Assembly (NCBI GenBank): GCA_035295125.1
Contig: DATGJP010000008.1
Location: forward strand, 186,001-250,000
From: JAICMB01 sp035295125
GTDB taxonomy: Bacteria; Acidobacteriota; Terriglobia; Bryobacterales; Bryobacteraceae
Length of the DNA: 64,000 bases
Reading direction: 5' to 3'
Numbering within the stretch: the first letter of the stretch is position 1; each line of letters begins with the position of its first letter. Positions 16,450 to 23,827 of this stretch are shown piece after piece. The translations under genes and the position numbers were made by a program. The notes under the pieces were generated by a model, which had not been told where the DNA came from, made no database searches, and saw only the letters and a program-made list of their open reading frames with translations.

Positions 16450-17801
16450 AGTTTCGTTTTTCACAGATCGCGCGGGTTCTTGGTCACGAGGCGCAATCGG
16501 AAGGCATCGTGACGGGTTGGGGTGTAGATTCGCGAACGGTTCAGCCCGGAGATTTGTTTTTTGCCTTGCGTGGTCCGAACCACGACGGCAATGCGTACGT
16601 GGAGGAGTTGCTGGCGAAAGGGGCGGCGGGAGCGGTCACCGATCGGCCGATCGACGACGCACGCTGCCTCGTCGTCCCGGATACGCAGGCGGCGCTGGAG
16701 CGTGTGGGCGCCTGGGCGCGCGAGGAGTGGGGCGGTGATGTTGTCGGCGTGACTGGTAGCGCGGGGAAGACTTCCACTAAGGATGTGATTGCGGAACTGC
16801 TGAACGCTGCGCAGGCGAAACCGCCGGCGTCACCTTGGGCCGGGAAGACGACTGGAAACTTCAATAATCACGTTGGCGTGCCGCTGTCCATTCTGCGCCT
16901 GCCGGAGTCGGCTCATGTGGCAGTGCTCGAGATTGGCATGAACCATGCGGGTGAGATTCGCATGTTGAGTGCGATCGCGAGGCCGCGGATCGGTGTAGTG
17001 ACGAATGTGGGATATGCGCACATCGAGGCGTTCGATTCGATTGAAGGCATCGCCCTGGCGAAGCGGGAACTCATCGAGAGTCTGCCTGCAGATGGCATTG
17101 CAATTCTGAATGCCGATGACGTGCGCGTGCGGGAGTTCGGCACGGTGCATCCGGGGCCGGTGATGCGGTTCGGGTTTTCCGAGGATGCTGACGTCCGCGC
17201 TGTGGACACGGCGTTTGGCGCCGGCGGCAGCAGCTTCCGCGTTTGTAATACGCGCTTTGAGACGTCGCTGCAGGGACGGCATGCGGTTCTGAACATTCTG
17301 GCGGGGCTGGCCGTGGCGCAGGTTTACGGCATTGGCCCGGATCGCCTGGTGGATGCTGTTCGCGCGCTCGCTCCCGGAAAGATGCGCGGCGAGCGGCTTC
17401 GACATAACGACATTGAAGTCATCAACGATTGCTATAACTCCAATCCCGACGCGGTGTACGCCATGCTGGGCGTGCTGCGGGATATACCAGCGAAACGGCA
17501 CATTGCCGTGCTGGGGGAGATGCTCGAACTCGGCCGTTGGTCCGAGACCCTTCATCGCGAAATTGGAAGGAAGGTCGCGGAGGAGGGTATCAATGTGCTC
17601 GTAGGGATACGCGGCGGGGCCCGTGCTATGGTAGACGCAGCCATGGGATTGGGCCTGGCAGTCGACGCCGCGTTTTTTTTCGACGAGCCGCTTGAAGCGG
17701 GAGAAAAATTGCGGGAGATCGCTCGGCCGGGTGACGCGATTCTCTTTAAGGGTTCGCGTGGCACGCGCGTGGAACGTGCGCTGGAACGGTTTCTGGAATA
17801 G
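16446..17801 (+). CDS. murF: UDP-MurNAc-tripeptide:D-Ala-D-Ala ligase, probable CTG start
   Basis: This 451-residue ligase attaches D-Ala-D-Ala to complete the pentapeptide. It has the substrate-binding N-terminus (VDSRTVQPGDLFFAL), the ATP loop GSAGKTSTKD, NFNNHVGVPLSIL and the C-terminal NDCYNSNPDA. The first usable ATG/GTG/TTG is GTG at 16509, which would remove 21 family-conserved residues (FSQIARVLG and what follows). The frame runs upstream only to a TGA at 16389, and between there and 16509 no standard start exists. A strong AGGAGG (16435-16440) stands 5 nt before CTG at 16446, which overlaps the murE stop as CTGA. I therefore infer CTG initiation. A GTG start with a shortened domain is the alternative. 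Confidence 0.93.
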   Translation: MKFRFSQIARVLGHEAQSEGIVTGWGVDSRTVQPGDLFFALRGPNHDGNAYVEELLAKGAAGAVTDRPIDDARCLVVPDTQAALERVGAWAREEWGGDVVGVTGSAGKTSTKDVIAELLNAAQAKPPASPWAGKTTGNFNNHVGVPLSILRLPESAHVAVLEIGMNHAGEIRMLSAIARPRIGVVTNVGYAHIEAFDSIEGIALAKRELIESLPADGIAILNADDVRVREFGTVHPGPVMRFGFSEDADVRAVDTAFGAGGSSFRVCNTRFETSLQGRHAVLNILAGLAVAQVYGIGPDRLVDAVRALAPGKMRGERLRHNDIEVINDCYNSNPDAVYAMLGVLRDIPAKRHIAVLGEMLELGRWSETLHREIGRKVAEEGINVLVGIRGGARAMVDAAMGLGLAVDAAFFFDEPLEAGEKLREIARPGDAILFKGSRGTRVERALERFLE

Positions 17802-17806
17802 CCGCA

Positions 17807-18940
17807 ATGCTTTACTGGCTGTTCTACGAGAAGCTCTACCACGTATTTACGCCCTTCCGCGTTTTTCAGTACGCTACGTTTCGGACGGCGTTTGCCAGCC
17901 TCACTGCGTTATTTCTCTGTATCGTTTTAGGTCCCTGGCTGATCAATCGACTGCGCGAGTTTCAGATCGGCCAGTATATCCGCGAGGACGGGCCGAAATC
18001 GCACGCCAAGAAGGCGGGCACGCCTACGATGGGCGGCGTGCTCATTGTTATTTCGATTGTCGTGCCGACGCTGTTGTGGGCCAACTTGCGGAACGTCTAC
18101 GTATGGGTTGCGCTGTTCGGGCTGGTGAGCTTCGGCGTGATCGGGTTTCTGGACGATTACATTAAGATACGGAACCGGCGGAATCTCGGGCTCACGGTGA
18201 AGCAGAAGTTCGGCGGCCAGATTGTCGCAGCGCTGATTATCGGCTTCATTCTGCTTCTGCTGCATTCGCAGAAAGCGTATTCCACCAACATCAACGTTCC
18301 TTTCTTCAAGAGCTTCAAACCGGATCTGTTGATTCAGAACCTGGCGCACAACTGGTACACCTATCCGCTGGCGTTTGTCGGGTTTTACCTGTTCATGATC
18401 CTGGTGATTGTGGGATCGTCGGATGCGGTGAACCTGACGGACGGGTTGGATGGACTGGCGATCGGCCTGATGATTATCGCCTCCGGGGCGATGACGGTTC
18501 TGGCTTACGTCAGCGGGCACTTGAAGTTTGCGGAATACCTGGACCTGGCTCGACTGCCGGGCGCATCGGAGCTGACGATTTTTTGTGCTTCGATGACGGG
18601 CGCCTCGATCGGCTTTCTCTGGTACAACGCCCACCCGGCCGAGATCTTTATGGGCGACGTTGGGGCGCTGGCGCTCGGCGGAAGCCTGGGGGTGGTGGCC
18701 GTCCTTATCAAGCAGGAGATTCTGCTGATCTTCATCGGCGGTGTGTACGTGCTGGAGGCGCTGTCGGTGATTCTGCAGGTTGCGAGCTATAAAACGCGGA
18801 AGAAGCGGATTTTCAAGATGGCTCCGCTGCATCATCATTTTGAGGCGTTGGGTTGGACCGAATCGAAGATCATTGTGCGATTCTGGATCGCTGGTTTGGT
18901 GATGGCGTTGTTTGCTTTGACAACGTTGAAGTTGAGATAG
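17807..18940 (+). CDS. mraY: Phospho-N-acetylmuramoyl-pentapeptide transferase
   Basis: This 377-residue polytopic membrane enzyme makes lipid I from UDP-MurNAc-pentapeptide and undecaprenyl phosphate. About ten membrane segments are seen. Diagnostic motifs are the early KKAGTPTMGG, the acidic motif GFLDDYIKI, NLTDGLDGLA, FMGDVGALALGG and the MAPLHHHFE loop near the C-terminus. The gene starts 5 bp after murF and is followed 73 bp later by the glycosyltransferase gene. MraY and that glycosyltransferase draw on the same undecaprenyl-phosphate pool, which makes their neighbourhood notable. Confidence 0.97.
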   Translation: MLYWLFYEKLYHVFTPFRVFQYATFRTAFASLTALFLCIVLGPWLINRLREFQIGQYIREDGPKSHAKKAGTPTMGGVLIVISIVVPTLLWANLRNVYVWVALFGLVSFGVIGFLDDYIKIRNRRNLGLTVKQKFGGQIVAALIIGFILLLLHSQKAYSTNINVPFFKSFKPDLLIQNLAHNWYTYPLAFVGFYLFMILVIVGSSDAVNLTDGLDGLAIGLMIIASGAMTVLAYVSGHLKFAEYLDLARLPGASELTIFCASMTGASIGFLWYNAHPAEIFMGDVGALALGGSLGVVAVLIKQEILLIFIGGVYVLEALSVILQVASYKTRKKRIFKMAPLHHHFEALGWTESKIIVRFWIAGLVMALFALTTLKLR

Positions 18941-19013
18941 GGCAGGATTTCATTCCGGCGTGCTGAAAACCCGCCGCCGGTTACAAAACCTGCCCACGGT
19001 TGAAGAGAGTTTT

Positions 19014-19958
19014 GTGAGCGAGTTTAAGCGCGTGGCGGTAATCATCCCTTGCTATAACGAGGCGGTCACGATTGCGGACGTGGTTCGCGACATGAAGACC
19101 GCTTTGCCCGGGTCGAGGGTCTATGTGTACGACAACAACTCCGTCGACCAGACGTCCGCTCGGGCGGCGGAGGCGGGGGCGATCGTGCGCGCCGAACGGC
19201 TGCAGGGCAAGGGAAACGTCGTGCGCCGGATGTTCGGCGACGTCGACGCGGATGTTTATGTGCTGGTCGACGGCGACGGTACGTACGACCCGATGAGCGC
19301 TCCGAAAATGGTGGAGAAACTGGTTCGGGAGAATCTCGACATGGTAGTCGGGTGCCGGCAGGCCACGGGTGACGCGGCCTATCGGGCGGGGCACGTCTTC
19401 GGGAACCGGATGCTCACACGGGCGGTCGGGCTGATCTTTGGGAAGCACTTTACGGATATCTTGTCGGGTTATCGGGTGTTCTCGCGGCGCTTCGTGAAGT
19501 CGTTTCCGGCTTTGACGCGAGGTTTCGAGATTGAGACGGAATTGACGGTGCACGCGATTACATTGGCGGTAGCGCACGGAGAGGTAGACACGCCCTATGG
19601 CGCCCGGCCAGAGGGGTCGGCCAGCAAGTTGAATACTTACCGCGATGGGGTGCGGATTCTTACCGTCGTAATGGCGCTGTTCCGAAAAGAGAAGCCGTTC
19701 CTGTTTTTCTCGGCGGTGGCGGGTTTGTTGGCGGCGACGTCGATTGTTTTGGTTGTGCCTGTCGTAATGACTTACCTGGAGACCGGGTTGGTGCCTCGGT
19801 TCCCGACCGCGATTCTGTCGGCCAGCTTGATGGTCATTGCGGCGCTGAGCTTCTTGGCGGGGATTATTCTAGATACCGTCACGCATGGGCGGCGGGAGAT
19901 GAAGAGGCTGGCGTATTTGGCACAGGAATCGCGCGAGCAGAGGGAGGCGGCATGGTAA
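19014..19958 (+). CDS. Polyprenyl-phosphate glycosyltransferase (GT2, GtrB/CsbB-like) inside the dcw cluster
   Basis: From GTG at 19014 the protein has 314 residues. It has a GT-A fold with VIIPCYNEAVTIADVV, YDNNSVDQT, the DXD-type motif VDGDGTYDP and DILSGYRVFSRRF. Two C-terminal membrane helices follow (LFFSAVAGLLAATSIVLVV and ILSASLMVIAALSFLAGII), then a basic tail. This layout, a GT2 domain plus two terminal helices, is that of GtrB, CsbB and ArnC relatives, which load one sugar on undecaprenyl phosphate at the inner face of the membrane. It is not a standard dcw gene. A start at 18960 (TTG-type region) would add 18 unconserved residues. The acceptor enzymes could be the YfhO proteins at 23811 and 26060. 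Confidence 0.85.
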   Translation: MSEFKRVAVIIPCYNEAVTIADVVRDMKTALPGSRVYVYDNNSVDQTSARAAEAGAIVRAERLQGKGNVVRRMFGDVDADVYVLVDGDGTYDPMSAPKMVEKLVRENLDMVVGCRQATGDAAYRAGHVFGNRMLTRAVGLIFGKHFTDILSGYRVFSRRFVKSFPALTRGFEIETELTVHAITLAVAHGEVDTPYGARPEGSASKLNTYRDGVRILTVVMALFRKEKPFLFFSAVAGLLAATSIVLVVPVVMTYLETGLVPRFPTAILSASLMVIAALSFLAGIILDTVTHGRREMKRLAYLAQESREQREAAW

Positions 19959-20238
19959 GTGCAGCCTTCAGGCTGTCAGGCACGAAAAGGTGGCGCAGTC
20001 GGTTTCGCCTATGCATCCTTCCGCCCGGCATAGCCGCAACCAACGGAAACCCTGGGTTGGAACAGGTGGGACAGGCGTTTTCGCCAGTCGCTTTCCCGGT
20101 GAAGTCCAAAGGCAGGCTGGATGCCTGCTCCAGCCTTCCACATCCTCCAAATCTTCGCCGGGCGCACGGAATCAGAGGCTGTGTAATGCCTCGACGAATC
20201 AGGTGGGACAGGCTTCAGACTGTCCAAGTTCTAAGCGC
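19957..20238. repeat. Mosaic of short palindromic repeats between the glycosyltransferase and murD
   Basis: This 280-bp gap holds no gene but several repeat units. From 19961 is a GCAGCC-TTCA-GGCTGT hairpin. At 19987-20020 is a 34-bp unit nearly identical, inverted, to 50110-50143. At 20095-20120 is a CCCGGTGA-GTCCAAAGGCAGGCTGG block also found at 33027-33051, followed by GGCAGGCTGGATGCCTGC. The 14-base word CAGGTGGGACAGGC occurs at 20063-20076 and 20200-20213, the second within a GGACAG/CTGTCC hairpin (20206-20225). An open frame crosses it in phase with murD, but its composition is that of the repeats rather than of protein. Confidence 0.8.
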
Positions 20239-21528
20239 ATGAGGAACCTCAGCGGCAAACGGGTGACGGTGGTCGGGATGGCCCGGTCGGGCACTGCCGC
20301 CGTGGAGTTGCTGGTCGAAAAGGGTGCGATTGTTCGCGCTGTAGACGAGAAGGTGACGGGCGAGGTGGCAGGCGTTCGGATCGAGCCTCAGAATGAGGCG
20401 GCTTTCACGGATGCGGACTTGGTGGTCCTGTCTCCGGGTGTTCCGGCCGACCTGGACGTGCTGCACGGACGGCGGGTGATCGGCGACCTGGAACTGGCTT
20501 CATGGTTCCTGCAGGGGCCGATCATCGGAATCACGGGGTCAAATGGGAAAACGACGACCACGGCTTTGACCGGGCATATCCTGTTGGCTTCGGGTGTGCC
20601 TTGCCAGGTGGGCGGTAATATCGGGACGCCTCCGTGCTCAATGGTTAAGCCGTCGCGTGCGGATCAATGGAACGTGCTGGAGTTGTCGAGTTTTCAGCTG
20701 GAGACGATTGAGGAGTTTCGGGCTCAGATCGGGGTGGCGCTGAACATTACTCCGGATCATTTGGACCGGCACCACTCCCTGGAGAATTATGCCGCGGCCA
20801 AGCGGCGGCTGTTCGAAACCCAGGAGGATGGCGATTATGCGGTTCTGAACGCCGACGACGCGACGTGTGTCGAGTATGCAAAGCACACGAAAGGAACGCC
20901 GGTGTGGTTCAGTCTGCAGTGGCCGGTTTCCTCCGGGATGTGGCTCGCCGATGAGGTACTGCATTATGACCGCGAGGTCCTGATGCGGGCCGCGGATGTT
21001 CCCTTGCGAGGGCGGCACAATCTGGAGAACGTCATGGCCGCGTCGATTGCCTGCCGCCTGGCGGGTGCATTGCTCGAGCCCATTGCGGGCGCGGTGAAGA
21101 CGTTCCCTGGTGTAGAGCACAGGATCGAGTTTGTGAGGCGGGTCGGCGGTGTCGACTACTATAACGATTCGAAAGCCACCAATGTCGACGCCACGTTGAA
21201 ATCGATTGATGCTTTCCCGGGTGGGTTGTGGATTATCTTGGGCGGGAAAGACAAGGACAGCGATTACACGGTTCTACGGGAGCCTTTGCTTTCTAAGGCG
21301 CGGGCAGCGTTGTTGATCGGAGCGGCGGCAGAGAAGATTAAGAACCAGATTGGCAATGCGGTTCCGATCGTAGATTCCGGAACCATCGAGCAGGCTATCC
21401 GCACTGCCGCGGCGTCAGCGGTGGCGGGAGAAACGGTTTTGCTGGCACCCGCCTGCGCCAGTTTCGATCAGTTTAATAACTACGAGCACCGGGGGAAAGT
21501 ATTCAAGGAACTGGTGAATCAGTTGTAG
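20239..21528 (+). CDS. murD: UDP-MurNAc-L-Ala:D-Glu ligase
   Basis: This 429-residue cytoplasmic ligase adds D-glutamate to UDP-MurNAc-L-Ala. The N-terminal Rossmann-like domain begins GKRVTVVGMARSGTAAVELL. The ATP loop is GSNGKTTT, the central domain has LNITPDHLDRH, and the C-terminal domain has VEHRIEFV followed by NDSKATN and ILGGKDKDSDY. I chose the ATG at 20239 because it is the only start that begins at the conserved domain; the frame continues upstream only through repeat DNA. A 17-bp palindrome follows its stop codon. Confidence 0.96.
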   Translation: MRNLSGKRVTVVGMARSGTAAVELLVEKGAIVRAVDEKVTGEVAGVRIEPQNEAAFTDADLVVLSPGVPADLDVLHGRRVIGDLELASWFLQGPIIGITGSNGKTTTTALTGHILLASGVPCQVGGNIGTPPCSMVKPSRADQWNVLELSSFQLETIEEFRAQIGVALNITPDHLDRHHSLENYAAAKRRLFETQEDGDYAVLNADDATCVEYAKHTKGTPVWFSLQWPVSSGMWLADEVLHYDREVLMRAADVPLRGRHNLENVMAASIACRLAGALLEPIAGAVKTFPGVEHRIEFVRRVGGVDYYNDSKATNVDATLKSIDAFPGGLWIILGGKDKDSDYTVLREPLLSKARAALLIGAAAEKIKNQIGNAVPIVDSGTIEQAIRTAAASAVAGETVLLAPACASFDQFNNYEHRGKVFKELVNQL

Positions 21529-21529
21529 T

Positions 21530-21546
21530 GCAGGTTGACAACCTGC
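21530..21546. repeat. GGTTG-CAACC palindrome after murD
   Basis: GCAGGTTGACAACCTGC is a perfect 8-bp inverted repeat around a single central base, directly after the murD stop codon. Very similar palindromes (GCAGGTTGGCAACCTGC and relatives) lie at 56822-56838, 56840-56856 and 56954-56966, so this is a second family of small intergenic elements in this genome. Confidence 0.65.
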
Positions 21547-21595
21547 CCCAGGGAAAACGAGACCAGGCGTGGATTTTGTGGAGACGACTTAGCGA

Positions 21596-22741
21596 ATGGC
21601 ACAACGGCTGCGAACCGATTGGATTCTGTTTAGCACTATCGTGGCGATGGTCTGCTTCGGCCTCGTGATGGTGTACAGCGCTTCTTCGGTGATGGCGGAA
21701 GTGAAGATGAATGTCTCAAATATTCATTTCCTGGTGCGCCAGTTGGGTTGGGCGGTGGCTTCGTTCTTTCTGCTGATGTACTTCAAACGAATCGACTACC
21801 GGCTGCTGCGCAGTCCGGCCTGGGCGTTTTCGCCGTTGGGGATCGTGTTGATCCTGCAGGTTGCCGTTATTTTCGCCGACCCGAAGACGCATCGCTGGTT
21901 CCGCATCCCCAGTGTCGGAAGCTTACAGCCGTCGGAATTCGCCAAGCCCGCTCTCATTCTTTTCCTGGCCTATTTCGTATGTCTCCGGCAGCGCGCGATC
22001 AACGAACGGCACACGCTTTTGTGCGCGGCGCTGGCGCTGGCCGTGGTGGGGATCACCGTCGGAGTGGGCGACCTCGGCACGGCGGTGGTGCTCATCGTCC
22101 CGGCGGCGGTGGTGTTCTACGTTGCGGGTCTGCAGCGGCGGTTCGTCCTGGCAGCGGTCTGTGCGGGTCTTCTATTCTGCGGTGTGTTTGTAGTCTCAAA
22201 GCCGTATCGCGTCGCGCGCATCGTGAGTTACGTGGACCCGGATTACCACATGTTGAACAGCATCGATCCGCATGGCTATGTGCGTGGGTATATCAGCCAA
22301 TCGGTGACCACTCGCGATGCCGGTTACCAGGTGCGGCAGTCGAAAATCGCGGTTGGCAGCGGCGGTGCGCTGGGTGTCGGGCTAATGCACGGCCGCCAGA
22401 AGATTCTGTACCTGCCCGAGGCGCACACCGATTTCATTTACGCCGTGGTGGGTGAGGAACTCGGGTTGTTCGGGTGCAGCGCGGTGCTCGCGGGATTCAT
22501 GATCATTCTCTGGCGCGGGTTTGGGATTTACTGGACGGCGCCCGACGATTTCGGGCGTTACCTGGCGCTGGGAGTGACTTCGTCGATTGTGGTGCAAGGG
22601 CTGATCAATATTAGTGTCGTGCTGGGCATGGGGCCCACCAAGGGCATCCCCCTCCCGATGATCAGTTCGGGCGGAAGTTCCCTTCTGAGCACGCTCATCT
22701 GTTTAGGAATGCTGCTCAGCGTCAGCGGACGCGCGGAGTAA
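21596..22741 (+). CDS. ftsW: Septal peptidoglycan glycosyltransferase FtsW
   Basis: This 381-residue SEDS-family membrane protein polymerises lipid II at the division site with FtsI as partner. About ten helices are present. SEDS hallmarks are FGLVMVYSASS in the first helix, LQPSEFAKPALILF, the acidic loop VGDLGTA, QSKIAVGSGGALGVGLMHGRQK, LPEAHTDFIYAVVGEELGL and the late GPTKGIPLPMISSGGSS. The last motif and the context between murD and murG identify FtsW rather than RodA. The murG ATG follows its TAA stop with no spacing. Confidence 0.96.
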   Translation: MAQRLRTDWILFSTIVAMVCFGLVMVYSASSVMAEVKMNVSNIHFLVRQLGWAVASFFLLMYFKRIDYRLLRSPAWAFSPLGIVLILQVAVIFADPKTHRWFRIPSVGSLQPSEFAKPALILFLAYFVCLRQRAINERHTLLCAALALAVVGITVGVGDLGTAVVLIVPAAVVFYVAGLQRRFVLAAVCAGLLFCGVFVVSKPYRVARIVSYVDPDYHMLNSIDPHGYVRGYISQSVTTRDAGYQVRQSKIAVGSGGALGVGLMHGRQKILYLPEAHTDFIYAVVGEELGLFGCSAVLAGFMIILWRGFGIYWTAPDDFGRYLALGVTSSIVVQGLINISVVLGMGPTKGIPLPMISSGGSSLLSTLICLGMLLSVSGRAE

Positions 22742-23827
22742 ATGGCGGACCGGACCTTCATTATGGCGGGCGGCGGCTCTGGCGGACACGTGATCCCGCT
22801 GGTTGCCGTCGCTTGCGAGTTGCGGCACCGGAGAAACAGTTGTACATTTTTCGGAACGCGAACGGGGTTTGAGGCCAGGCTCGTACCGGCCGCCGGATTC
22901 CCGATCGAGTACATCGAAATTGGAGGATTGAACCGGGTTGGCGCAATGAAAGCGCTGCGTTCGCTGGCACAATTGCCGCGCAGTGTTCTGCGGGTGCTGC
23001 ATCACTTTGATCAGCAGCGGCCGGACGCGATATTCAGCCTGGGCGGGTACGTGGCGGGCCCCGTGGTCATTGCCGGGTGGTGGGCGCGGGTTCCGGTTGT
23101 GATTATGGAGCCGAACGCAATTCCGGGATTGACGAATCGTCTGATGGGACGGACGGCGGAGAAGGTTCTGCTCAACTTTCCGGACACGGAACGGTTCTTT
23201 CGGAGAGACCGCTGCGAAATGATAGGGCTGCCGGTTCGACATGATTTTTTCGATTTGCCGCCTAAGTCACGCGAAGAGAAGCTGACCGTCTTGATTACCG
23301 GCGGCAGCCAGGGTTCGAGAACCCTCAACCAGGCAGTTCGTGGGAGTTGGAAGCGGTTCCGGGAAGCGGACGTTCCGGTGCGGCTACTCCACCAGACGGG
23401 GCGCACTTCGTATGAGGAAATCGCGCGCGAATTTGCGGAGAGCGGCCTGGAGGGCGAGGTTTCGGCGTTCATCGACGATATGCCGGTGGCGTTTGCCCAG
23501 GCGGACATAGTTGTTTGCAGGGCCGGCGCCGGGGCTACGGCAGAATTAGCGGCGGCTCGTAAACCATCGATACTGGTGCCGCTGCCGACCGCGGCGGACA
23601 ATCACCAGTTTCATAATGCCAATGCGTTTGCGACCGCCGGGGCAGCCCGATTGGTGCTGGATGCGGAGATGAATGGGGAACGCCTGTTCGACGAGATTCG
23701 GGAGCTGAACGCAAAGCGCGACATCCTTGAGGACATGGGGCAGCGAGCCGCGGGATTTGCGCACCCGGATGCGGCTCAGAGGGCCGCGGAGATTGTGGAG
23801 CGGGTTTCATATGGCGCCAAGAGCTAG
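22742..23827 (+). CDS. murG: UDP-GlcNAc:lipid I GlcNAc transferase
   Basis: This 361-residue peripheral GT28 enzyme converts lipid I to lipid II on the inner face of the membrane. Motifs are the N-terminal glycine loop MAGGGSGGHVIPL, the GGLNRVGAMKAL region, the central VLITGGSQGSRTLNQAV and the donor-binding VVCRAGAGATAELAAARKPSILVPLP. It starts immediately after ftsW and overlaps the first yfhO-like gene by 17 bp, so the GT-C gene is physically fused into the lipid II operon. Confidence 0.96.
   Translation: MADRTFIMAGGGSGGHVIPLVAVACELRHRRNSCTFFGTRTGFEARLVPAAGFPIEYIEIGGLNRVGAMKALRSLAQLPRSVLRVLHHFDQQRPDAIFSLGGYVAGPVVIAGWWARVPVVIMEPNAIPGLTNRLMGRTAEKVLLNFPDTERFFRRDRCEMIGLPVRHDFFDLPPKSREEKLTVLITGGSQGSRTLNQAVRGSWKRFREADVPVRLLHQTGRTSYEEIAREFAESGLEGEVSAFIDDMPVAFAQADIVVCRAGAGATAELAAARKPSILVPLPTAADNHQFHNANAFATAGAARLVLDAEMNGERLFDEIRELNAKRDILEDMGQRAAGFAHPDAAQRAAEIVERVSYGAKS

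Noticed and set aside
16446..16508. Frameshift or truncation of murF
   Set aside because: The missing N-terminus is present in frame and can be reached from a CTG with a strong ribosome site, so no frameshift is needed.
19990..20238. Upstream extension of murD to 19990
   Set aside because: The added 83 residues are translated repeat DNA and have no place in the MurD fold.
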